This document shows, piece after piece, positions 17,976 to 26,108 of a stretch of DNA of 64,000 bases. Origin of the DNA: Anaerophaga thermohalophila DSM 12881. Lineage in GTDB: Bacteria; Bacteroidota; Bacteroidia; Bacteroidales; Marinilabiliaceae. Location of the stretch: positions 33,770 to 97,769 of the forward strand of contig NZ_AEWI01000020.1 of NCBI RefSeq assembly GCF_000191885.1. The letters are read 5' to 3'. Position 1 is the first letter of the stretch, and every line of letters begins with the position of its first letter. A program made the translations under genes and the position numbers. The notes beneath the pieces are model-generated. The model saw nothing but the letters and a program-made list of their open reading frames with translations, was not told where the DNA came from and made no database searches.

Positions 17976-18521
17976 TTAGATTTTATCCGAAAAACTTAAC
18001 TTCTTTTAGTTGCCAGAAGAACATAAAAGTAATCATCATTACAACATCTGGCAAGTGGTAGGCGCTTTTATTTTTTATCTGTTCAAAAATAGCTTTTTGT
18101 CGATTTATACAAGAACTCAAAAGGTTGAATACATACTTGTTTTGCGGGAAATCGAAACAAATTGCGAAAATCTTTGAGAGGCTGGTTTCATTGATACTGA
18201 CCTATAGTTTAGCATGCACGCTTTTGCTATCCTCTCAATTATACTTATTTTTGGATGTTAAGAAAATAAGTCCACACCTGATAAGGAGTGCACTGTTTAA
18301 TAAGCCTAACCACAGAAGACTCAAAGTAAATCCTTAGCCAAAGCTACAATTTCCTGAAAATGCAAAATTTTTATGATAAAGAATTGTAAACTAAGTTATT
18401 GCAAACAATCGGTCGCCTGGTTTTCTTAGCAAAGAAAACCAGGCGAAATGATACGAATTATGCGAAGTATCGCTTTACTTAGCGTTAACTCCGATTTAGA
18501 TATTGAGGAGATCATTCTCTT
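17976..18521. other. Divergent intergenic region with stacked hairpins
   Basis: No gene is supported; a 70-codon frame inside lacks any coding character. A strong hairpin at 18413-18446 is followed by two shorter inverted repeats (GATAC with GTATC, and CGCT with AGCG) up to about 18483. Confidence 0.6.
18413..18446. promoter_or_regulatory. Perfect 15-bp stem hairpin upstream of sensor gene
   Basis: CGCCTGGTTTTCTT (18414-18427) and AAGAAAACCAGGCG (18432-18445) form a perfect stem with a 4-nt loop, plus one more T-A pair. It ends 75 bp before the sensor start. It could be a leader RNA hairpin or an operator; there is no U tract on the plus strand. Confidence 0.6.
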
Positions 18522-20471
18522 ATGCCTGAATATTTGAAAAAGAAAAAAAACAGCCGGTACATTTCCAGAACCAGTGCTTTAAAAGCGGTTATTTTATTGT
18601 CACTTCTCACTGGAACTCAATCAAGCGCAAGAAGCACTATAATTGGGAACCCGCCGGTATATCATTTTTCGCACACCGATTACAATAGTGATTCTCAATT
18701 CTGGGCAGCTTGCCAGGATTCTTCCGGAGTGATGTATTTTGGCAATAATTACGGGGTACTGCGATTTGACGGAGAACGATGGGACAAAACAACAATGCCC
18801 AACAACAGTTCGGTCAGGAGCTTGTACTGTGCAACCAACGGCACAGTTTATGCCGGAGGTTTTAATGAATTCGGGATAATAAAAAACAATGCAGACGGAA
18901 GCTTTTCTTACCACTCACTAATCGGTAATCTTCCATCCAGATACAGGGATTTCGGGAATGTCTGGAATATCATGGAAAAAAACGGAACCATCATTTTTCA
19001 GAGTTTTGATTATTTATGTCTTCTGAATAATAATAATTACGAAATAATTGAGCCATCAGATTATTTCGGTTTTGCCGGGGAATGCAAGAATCATATATTT
19101 GTTTTGGATAACATGTTGCTTACGTTGGATGTAAGTACATCTCAATTCACTCCTTTTATTTCAAATGATCTGCTGAACAATGAAGAGATTCTGAATATTA
19201 TACCTGGTAACGAAACATCCAATGTACTTATCTTTACAAAAGAAGGAAGCCTGTATGTAGTTGATATTAACACCAAGGCCATTCTGAAACGAGATAATCT
19301 TAGTTTGAGAAGCTCAGGCCAGGTTTTTACGTCGGTTCTTCGTTCATCCTCGGGGACTATTTATACAGGAACATTAAGCAAAAAATTGTCGTCGTGGCAA
19401 TACAAAGACAGCCAGCTAAGGTACATCCGCACCTTCTCCGATTTACAAGACCACACTGTACTCAATATTTTTGAAGCACGTGAAGGCATTATCTGGACAT
19501 TACTGAATAAAGGTCTTGATTTTTTCGACCCCAATGCACACCTTACTTCTGTCTTTCAGGGATCGTCCATCTATGATGTTGTTTTGTATAAAAATCGTCT
19601 TTACATAGCCACAAACCAGGGCGTATTCAGAACAAACCAACCGATATCCGACAACATCATTCATCTAAGTGAATTTGAAAAGCTACCCAGACTGGAAGGC
19701 CAGGCCTGGTCTCTAAAAATAATAGAAGGCGAGCTTTTTTGCTCTCACGACAGAGGGTTGTTTCATATTTCCGGCAATCAGGTGAAAAAGGTAGGAGACT
19801 TCTCCGGAGTATGGAAACTATATCCGGCGTCACAAGCAGAAAATCAATATTTTGTATGCACATACACCGGATTGGGTCTAATTTCGGTTACTACCCCGAA
19901 TGTCATGGTATTACAGGAAAAAATCAAAGGATTCGATGAATCTACACGTGATTTGATGGCGATTCCCGGCGACCGACATTCTTACTGGGTATGTCACGGA
20001 TATAAAGGAGTATTCAGGATAAAAATCAATGATTCCAACTCGCGGGTGATCTCAACCGAACATTTTAATGAGCAAAACGGATTGCCGTCTTCTTTCAATA
20101 TAAACGTGCATCGATGGAGAGGCAAGAATATTTTTTCGACTAATCATGGCCTTTATACGTTCGACTCAATCACGGAACAATTTGTTGTTCATAAGGAATT
20201 GACCAATATTCTGGGAGATGAAAAAAACATTCGCCAGCTTGTTGAACACGGAGATACTACATGGTGCGTCATTGATGATCAGATAGCCTTTATTGACCAC
20301 AAACAGGAAGACAAGGTGATAACAGATCCCTTTCTGTCGCTGAAAGGAACTCTCAATCGTGGAATGGAGTGTATTGTTCCACTGAAAGGAAGTAATGAGG
20401 TTCTTATTGGTACCACCAACGGTTTGTTTGCATACAACCCTGTATCAACAAAAAAATGGAAGTCCGGATAA
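18522..20471 (+). CDS. Propeller sensor domain, N-terminal part of frameshifted LuxR-type membrane regulator
   Basis: Periplasmic ligand-sensing half of a membrane regulator. After an N-terminal hydrophobic stretch (about 22-38) come beta-propeller blades of the two-component-regulator type (ASPD-like turns such as DSSGVMYFGNNYGVLRFDG, and IGTTNGLFAYNP near the end). Normal family members continue into a Y_Y_Y domain, a membrane helix and an HTH. Here the frame ends after STKKWKSG, and the continuation is in the next frame (20395-21426). The break is in a run of seven A (20450-20456); removing one A restores a single protein of about 965 aa. It is probably the regulator of the adjacent Sus locus. 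Confidence 0.8.
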   Translation: MPEYLKKKKNSRYISRTSALKAVILLSLLTGTQSSARSTIIGNPPVYHFSHTDYNSDSQFWAACQDSSGVMYFGNNYGVLRFDGERWDKTTMPNNSSVRSLYCATNGTVYAGGFNEFGIIKNNADGSFSYHSLIGNLPSRYRDFGNVWNIMEKNGTIIFQSFDYLCLLNNNNYEIIEPSDYFGFAGECKNHIFVLDNMLLTLDVSTSQFTPFISNDLLNNEEILNIIPGNETSNVLIFTKEGSLYVVDINTKAILKRDNLSLRSSGQVFTSVLRSSSGTIYTGTLSKKLSSWQYKDSQLRYIRTFSDLQDHTVLNIFEAREGIIWTLLNKGLDFFDPNAHLTSVFQGSSIYDVVLYKNRLYIATNQGVFRTNQPISDNIIHLSEFEKLPRLEGQAWSLKIIEGELFCSHDRGLFHISGNQVKKVGDFSGVWKLYPASQAENQYFVCTYTGLGLISVTTPNVMVLQEKIKGFDESTRDLMAIPGDRHSYWVCHGYKGVFRIKINDSNSRVISTEHFNEQNGLPSSFNINVHRWRGKNIFSTNHGLYTFDSITEQFVVHKELTNILGDEKNIRQLVEHGDTTWCVIDDQIAFIDHKQEDKVITDPFLSLKGTLNRGMECIVPLKGSNEVLIGTTNGLFAYNPVSTKKWKSG

Positions 20472-21426
20472 TCTTCCCAAAACGCAAATTCAAATCGTCA
20501 CATTCAGCATGAAAGATTCGACTGCTACTCGCCGTCCCGATGCTTTCGAATCCCCAATAGTAATTCCCAACGATGCCTACAATATAAGTTTCAGATTTTC
20601 AGCACCATTTATCAGAGACAAGGCCAATATTCGTTATGCCTATTTACTGGAAGAGCGAATGGATAACTGGTCGCAATGGCAGGTGAAACCGGAAGTCAGC
20701 TTTTCTTTTTTGAAGAGTGGCGATTATACATTGAAAGTGAAAGCTAAAAGTCTTTCGGGAGAATATGCTTTGCCTGCGCAAATCAGTTTCACTGTTGAAC
20801 CGGTATGGTATGCTACCATGCCATGGGTCATTTTTTGGTCGGCTTTGGCATTTGCACTGGCTTTCAGTATTTTCAAACGAATACAAAAAATCATTCTGAA
20901 AGAAAAAGAAAAAACCCGTCAGGAAGAAAAAGAACTGCAAAAAGCAAGAGAAATTGAACGGGAAAATCAAATAATCATGCATGAAAAAGAACGCATCGAA
21001 GCCGAAAACATTGAAAAAAGTAAAGACCTGGCTAACAATGCCATGCTAATTGCAAAGAAGAGAGAATTGCTGATTGACATTCAATCAAAACTCAATAACA
21101 TCCGGAAAAATGCAAAGAATGACATAGTTCGCAAAAACATTCTGGACATTGTGCGAAATATCCAGATAAGTTTGAACGATGAAAAACAATATCAACTCTT
21201 CGACATTAATCTTGAGCGGGTACATCAGGAACTCTTTGACGAATTAAAAAAACGATATCCTTCTATCACAATAAAAGAACTTAGAATGTGTGCGTTCATA
21301 AAAATGGAACTGACCAACAAAGAGATGGCCAGTATCTTTAACATTTCGGTAAGAGGAGTAGAAACAGCCCGATACCGGTTGAAAAAGAAATACCCCAACA
21401 TTCATGAGTTGATTGGTCAGCCGTAA
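20395..21426 (+). CDS. Y_Y_Y domain, membrane helix, coiled coil and LuxR-type HTH, C-terminal part of same regulator
   Basis: C-terminal half of the split regulator. Homology starts near 20457 (NGSPDNLPKTQIQIV); a possible independent start is the ATG at 20509. It contains a Y_Y_Y/Ig-like domain (IRYAYLLEERMDNWSQW), one membrane helix (WVIFWSALAFALAFSIF), a long charged coiled coil and a C-terminal LuxR-like helix-turn-helix (ITIKELRMCAFIKMELTNKE, then RGVETARYRLKKK). There is no histidine kinase domain, so this is the one-component, kinase-free type. Without the joined N-terminal half it would lack its sensor unless frameshifting or slippage occurs. Confidence 0.8.
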   Translation: MRFLLVPPTVCLHTTLYQQKNGSPDNLPKTQIQIVTFSMKDSTATRRPDAFESPIVIPNDAYNISFRFSAPFIRDKANIRYAYLLEERMDNWSQWQVKPEVSFSFLKSGDYTLKVKAKSLSGEYALPAQISFTVEPVWYATMPWVIFWSALAFALAFSIFKRIQKIILKEKEKTRQEEKELQKAREIERENQIIMHEKERIEAENIEKSKDLANNAMLIAKKRELLIDIQSKLNNIRKNAKNDIVRKNILDIVRNIQISLNDEKQYQLFDINLERVHQELFDELKKRYPSITIKELRMCAFIKMELTNKEMASIFNISVRGVETARYRLKKKYPNIHELIGQP

Positions 21427-21454
21427 TTAGAAAATCAAGCGAATAGCAAATAAA

Positions 21455-21491
21455 GAGCAATAGCCCTGTACAACGTTCCGGGCTATTGCTC
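21455..21491. terminator. Bidirectional terminator-like hairpin
   Basis: GAGCAATAGCCC (21455-21466) and GGGCTATTGCTC (21480-21491) are perfectly complementary with a 13-nt loop. It lies between the convergent sensor and binding-protein genes. Confidence 0.75.
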
Positions 21492-21544
21492 AAAACCTCC
21501 GTTATTAATTCAAAGGGATTATTAAACTGTCAAATTAAATTCAG

Positions 21545-22870
21545 CTATTGTTCCAAAACAGACAGAACAGCATTAGCTTTCCCGGCTGTTATGTCAACTT
21601 CAAAAACATAAGTTGCGCCCTCAGCCAGTGTTACTCCTTCAACCAATCCGAGATTTCCGGGATCTCTGCCATTTGTTCCGTCGCCAACAAACACAATATC
21701 ACTGTTGGTTGTCAGGTTATCGTTTTTGTATTCACCTCCCCACCCTTTCTGATGGAAAAACTTAAAGTTAATGGCGACAGCATTGACAGATTCACCGGCA
21801 ATTACTGTTACCTGATACTTCTTCGGTGTTATTTGAGACATACAAAGTGCTTTATCAGGATTCCAACCTACTTCATTGATTAACGAAGGTTTTCCAATAT
21901 CTGTTCCGATTATCCAGAGAGCACCGCTTCCGTCATCCTGAAGAGTTGCCAGACCATCACCCTGCATGGCTTCCACAATAAAATAGCTAAACTCGAAATT
22001 AGCTGTAACCCTGTACTTTCCGGTAACAGGAAGGAAAGTAAAGGTGCCGTCTCCATTAACATCAAAAAAGTCGGGGTCGATCCACCATTGTTCAATATCC
22101 GGGATTCCGTCCACTTCAATTGTTTGGTTTTGTTCCAGTTCCAGTTCAACTTTATAGTTGTCGTCATCCACCATTGTCATTTCTTTGCCTGCAAATTCAA
22201 GTGTTATAAACGGAGTCCCCTCATAAGAAAACGTATTAAAAGTAATATCGTACTCTCCTGCTGCATAATTTGAGAATGTTATCGGAGCATCTGTACCTTG
22301 TGTTATACCACCATTTTTCCACCCAAAAGTAATTACATTCCCATAGTCATCAACTACCGGTGTTTTGATATATCCTTTTACTTTCTGAGGGAAATTGTCG
22401 GTAACCTGGTAATGATACAAATCAATCCGGTTCATTTGGTACTCTTCCTGTTCTGTCACAAAAGTAAGATACGGATAATCGGGACGTGAGATATCCACAT
22501 TATAGCTCTGTTCCTCAATGGCGAACTTAATGTTTTGAAGGACAAACTTCAGAGTTGCTGTCCCGTCGGGAATATCCTTAAGAAACGGCACATAAATTTT
22601 CCCATTGTATTCGCCTTCTGTTTTAGTACGAATTACAGTTTCCTCTACCATTTCATCGCCAAAAAACAATTGTACTTTAAGGGTAGATAATGGTACCTCT
22701 TCAGCATCCCTTACATTAGCAGAAAAAGGGATACTGTCACCAAAATGAGCCTGAGTGACTTCATTGTTTAATGTCAATTCCGGTTGTCCGGTTACCTCTT
22801 CGTCTTCTTCACACGAAACAAGAAATAAAACCGGAAGTAATAAGCTGAGATAAAATATTGTCTTTTTCAT
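21545..22870 (-). CDS. Surface glycan-binding-like lipoprotein (DUF5121/5125, SusE/F-like)
   Basis: Lipoprotein of 441 aa with lipobox LFLVSC (Cys20) followed by an acidic stretch (EEDEE) typical of surface-exported lipoproteins in Bacteroidota. It is built of beta-sandwich domains, an arrangement like SusE/SusF-type surface glycan-binding proteins, including a central region with GDGTFTFLPVTGKYRV. It is the last gene of the SusC-SusD-GH30 run on the minus strand. It probably holds glycan at the cell surface; it has no catalytic motif. The DUF assignment is from recall of similar proteins. Confidence 0.7.
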   Translation of the reverse strand: MKKTIFYLSLLLPVLFLVSCEEDEEVTGQPELTLNNEVTQAHFGDSIPFSANVRDAEEVPLSTLKVQLFFGDEMVEETVIRTKTEGEYNGKIYVPFLKDIPDGTATLKFVLQNIKFAIEEQSYNVDISRPDYPYLTFVTEQEEYQMNRIDLYHYQVTDNFPQKVKGYIKTPVVDDYGNVITFGWKNGGITQGTDAPITFSNYAAGEYDITFNTFSYEGTPFITLEFAGKEMTMVDDDNYKVELELEQNQTIEVDGIPDIEQWWIDPDFFDVNGDGTFTFLPVTGKYRVTANFEFSYFIVEAMQGDGLATLQDDGSGALWIIGTDIGKPSLINEVGWNPDKALCMSQITPKKYQVTVIAGESVNAVAINFKFFHQKGWGGEYKNDNLTTNSDIVFVGDGTNGRDPGNLGLVEGVTLAEGATYVFEVDITAGKANAVLSVLEQ

Positions 22871-22989
22871 ACTTAATCTGTTAATTTGAAAATTTTAAAG
22901 CATAATAAAACGAGTATGTAAGATTTAAACGTATCCTTATTGTGGAAAACCTTGCCATATTCATTTCATCTTTTCTGTTTTTCAAAGGG

Positions 22990-24480
22990 TTATTGATTCC
23001 ATCGATACGATACAACCGACTGTGCCGGAACATCATAAGAAAAATGGTTATTCCGGTCGCTTATGGTTATTAGTTTTTTTTCATCCGTATCGTTCATCAG
23101 AACAAATGCAAAGGAACCGTCCTTGTTTTCAAAAGCGCTGTAAATGATGCCATCGGCTTCATATCCTGACGTACCGATGCGAACAGCTCCGGGTTTTACT
23201 ACAGCTGCAAGATGCCCTATAATGTAATAATGCGAATTGCGGGTAATCGTTTTATAATCATCTGCACTAATGTCAACCGCTCCAAAGCAGGTTTGGCACC
23301 CTCCTTCTCTGTTGGGGCCACGATTTGAATCAAGCATCAGATTCCAGACAATGACTGCTCTACACCATTTGTTCACGGTCTCCAGAGCAACGTGCTGCAT
23401 ATCGTCCATCAACCTTTTTGACAAATTTCTGCCGTCATTCCATGTGCCGATAGAAGTTTCAGTAAAAATGAGCTCCTTATGGGATGCCTTTTCATGAATA
23501 TCGAGTAATTCATCGCTCACACCACCGTAATTATGGTAGGCTGCACCTGTAATATACTGTTCTGCTTCTTCATCCTGATATATCTTAACAGGATAATCCT
23601 GTTGATCACTCATGTTGTCATAATTGTAGTTGTGATCAAAAATATAAAGTTTTGTGTCCAGACCAGCTTCTTCAAGTGTCGGGCCCAACACTTTTACAAA
23701 CTCACGCTGTTCTTTCCATCCCATAAACAGAGAAGCCGAATTACCCCTGTTCAACGGCTCATTCTGAGGGGTAATGGCATCAATGTGGATGCCGTGTTGT
23801 GCAAAAGCCTGTATCCATTTCACAAAATAGGTCGCATACTCGTCGTAATATTCGGGGTTCAGATGCCCGCTGGTCCATGAGTTGTAGGGTTGCAAATCGG
23901 TCAGGTTATTCACCTTCATCCATCGCGGACTGGTCCATGGAGAGCCCAAAATTTTAAGATCGGGGTTAATCTCCAATACCTCTTGCAGGACAGGAATAAC
24001 ATAATCGAGTTCTTCGGATTGCAAACCAAAGTTTTCAATACCTGGAGTGTCACAGCATGTATATTCGCTGAGGGAAAAATCGGAACAACCAACAGATATG
24101 CGAACATAACTGTATCCCATTCCTGTATTATGCGAAAAGGTTTCCTTCAGGAACGTTTCACGGTCAGCTGCATCCATTTGCATCAGGTTATAGCATGATG
24201 ATCCGGTAAGAGCTGCACCAAACCCGTCCATTTCCTGATATCTGACAGCAGGATCGATGGTAATAGTAGTCGGTGACATATTGGAAGTTTCACTGAAATC
24301 CACAGCTCTTTGGGCAAAATCGTAAGCCCGGTCAGAGGTAGTGATGAATAATTTCACATCCCCGGTTTCCTTTACTTCGGGAATCGTTTCGCCCGCATCA
24401 TTGTCCTTATCTTCCGAACATGCACTACACGACATAAGCACCAATCCCATTATTAAAACATATAATATTTCCTTGATCAT
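22990..24480 (-). CDS. GH30 family glycoside hydrolase, lipoprotein
   Basis: Glycoside hydrolase family 30 enzyme, 496 aa, with lipobox VLMSCSAC (Cys18). The opening RYQEMDGFGAALTGSS and the barrel motifs fit the GH30_3-like group, which cleaves beta-1,6-glucan or related links. The acid/base is Glu241 (TPQNEP) and the nucleophile Glu341 (IFTETSIG). A C-terminal beta domain closes the protein (SAFENKDGSFAFVLMNDTDE). It is encoded 101 bp after SusD and is the only glycosidase inside this Sus run, so it probably defines the first cut of the imported glycan. Beta-1,6-glucan is a guess. Confidence 0.87.
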   Translation of the reverse strand: MIKEILYVLIMGLVLMSCSACSEDKDNDAGETIPEVKETGDVKLFITTSDRAYDFAQRAVDFSETSNMSPTTITIDPAVRYQEMDGFGAALTGSSCYNLMQMDAADRETFLKETFSHNTGMGYSYVRISVGCSDFSLSEYTCCDTPGIENFGLQSEELDYVIPVLQEVLEINPDLKILGSPWTSPRWMKVNNLTDLQPYNSWTSGHLNPEYYDEYATYFVKWIQAFAQHGIHIDAITPQNEPLNRGNSASLFMGWKEQREFVKVLGPTLEEAGLDTKLYIFDHNYNYDNMSDQQDYPVKIYQDEEAEQYITGAAYHNYGGVSDELLDIHEKASHKELIFTETSIGTWNDGRNLSKRLMDDMQHVALETVNKWCRAVIVWNLMLDSNRGPNREGGCQTCFGAVDISADDYKTITRNSHYYIIGHLAAVVKPGAVRIGTSGYEADGIIYSAFENKDGSFAFVLMNDTDEKKLITISDRNNHFSYDVPAQSVVSYRWNQ

Positions 24481-24581
24481 TATCGAATTATTTTAAGGTT
24501 CTGTACAAAAAACTCATTGATCTTTTCATGCAGACATCAGGTCATAAGTATCAAAACCATTACAAATACCTGAACATGTTT

Positions 24582-26096
24582 TTAATAGCCCGGATTCTGA
24601 TCAAGATTAGTATTAGCATCCAAAACTGTCTGTGGAATTGGAAGCAGTTCAGAATTTTCTGTATAGGGTCTTGCCTGCGGTAACCTTCCGCTATCGCGAT
24701 CGTTGATTGAATTCATCACAATTTGCAGTTTACCGTTTCGGATGAGATCGAACAATCGTTGTCCTTCAAAAGCAAGCTCTAACCGGCGTTCATTCAATAC
24801 AGCATCCACCATTTGATCTTTGGATGATTTAACAGATTCCGGCAATCCTGGAAGATTAACTCTTGCCCTGATTTGATCTACAATAGATGCAGCTGCATCA
24901 AGTTCGCCGTTCCAGACCAGCGCTTCCGCCTTAAGCAGCATAATATCAGCCAGTCTCAATTTAATGATACTATTGTTGCTGGAACGGATTTTGTACATAA
25001 AAGGATAATGATCAGACGGATAGTACAAACTCCATCCGGCCTCGTAATAAACTATCGACTGATTCATCCGGATGTCATCTCCTTCCTCTTCAAAAGCAGA
25101 TATGAGGTCTCTTGAAGGTGTTACCCATTTTGCCCATGAAAAATTCTGGTCCCAGTCGAGCAAATTGCGACCAAACATCCATGTCACCCAGTTTCCACTA
25201 CCAGTAAAAAACTGAACCTCAAAAATAGATTCGGATGTATTGCGCGCGGCAATATCGGTGCCTGCCTCATTCATTCTAAAAAGAAGGGAATAATCATCAA
25301 CCAGAGAGAATCCGTCATCAATAACAGAGTCGCAATAAGCAATCACCTTATCATAATCACGAATAGGTTCTTCAATATAGGCTTTGGCCAGAAGAGAACG
25401 GGCAACCGCTTTGGAAAGTATTGTTTTATCCTGACTTACTTCCGGCGCATCAGGTATGGCTGAAGTAAGGTCCTGTATAATTTGCTGGTATGCTTCCTGC
25501 GGTGTGTTTTGAGAGGGAAAATACGTCGGATAAACTTCTTCGATATTATCTGCTGTAATATCTTCGGCCTCTTTGGTGATTACCGGAATGTTTCCCCAAA
25601 ACCGTACCATATCGAGCATAACCATCGCCCTGAATATTTTCGCCTCGGCCTTCCATTGAGCTCTTTCTGCATCGGAAAAAGAGGGATCGGGAACCAAATC
25701 TATATTTTCTATAATGGAATTGACATAAGCAATATCCTCCAGATAGCGGTTCCAGTCGCGTGTTATCACACTGTTACCCCCGTCCAGCGAATTATTTTCG
25801 AAAGGCATAACTTCGGCGCCTACAGTACCAGCATAAGCATTATCAGAACGTACCTCTGTAATCATTAAATAATCGAGATACCAGTGTTCCTGCCGTCCTC
25901 TGAAAAGTTCGTACATACCTTCATATTGAGAAAGCATTTCACTGCGGGTTTCAAACTTAATGCGGTCTCCCGAATCATTGGAACGTCCCAGAGTCACTTC
26001 CGAGAATTCCGAAACGGGGTCTTTGTCCAGAGAGCAGGAACCCAATACCAAAAGCATCAGAATACCTATTACTTTTGTTAATATATTAATTCTCAT
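24582..26096 (-). CDS. SusD/RagB-family outer membrane glycan-binding lipoprotein
   Basis: SusD-type lipoprotein, 504 aa, with lipobox LVLGSC (Cys21). It binds oligosaccharide at the cell surface and forms a lid over the partner SusC channel. Family features are the TPR-rich N-terminal half (AKIFRAMVMLDMVRFWGNIP), the C-terminal block LNERRLELAFEGQRLFDLIR and the ending NPGY. It follows SusC by 12 bp in the same direction. Confidence 0.95.
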   Translation of the reverse strand: MRINILTKVIGILMLLVLGSCSLDKDPVSEFSEVTLGRSNDSGDRIKFETRSEMLSQYEGMYELFRGRQEHWYLDYLMITEVRSDNAYAGTVGAEVMPFENNSLDGGNSVITRDWNRYLEDIAYVNSIIENIDLVPDPSFSDAERAQWKAEAKIFRAMVMLDMVRFWGNIPVITKEAEDITADNIEEVYPTYFPSQNTPQEAYQQIIQDLTSAIPDAPEVSQDKTILSKAVARSLLAKAYIEEPIRDYDKVIAYCDSVIDDGFSLVDDYSLLFRMNEAGTDIAARNTSESIFEVQFFTGSGNWVTWMFGRNLLDWDQNFSWAKWVTPSRDLISAFEEEGDDIRMNQSIVYYEAGWSLYYPSDHYPFMYKIRSSNNSIIKLRLADIMLLKAEALVWNGELDAAASIVDQIRARVNLPGLPESVKSSKDQMVDAVLNERRLELAFEGQRLFDLIRNGKLQIVMNSINDRDSGRLPQARPYTENSELLPIPQTVLDANTNLDQNPGY

Positions 26097-26108
26097 AACA
26101 TTAATCGA

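Noticed and set aside
18125..18337. A 70-codon plus-strand frame with a hydrophobic stretch
   Set aside because: No recognisable family, irregular composition, no ribosome site, and it overlaps the promoter region of the beta-mannosidase gene.
20448..20459. Programmed -1 frameshift site (A_AAA_AAA) in the sensor gene
   Set aside because: The heptamer phase fits -1 slippage, but the downstream domain lies in the +1 (or -2) frame, so classic -1 shifting would not restore it.
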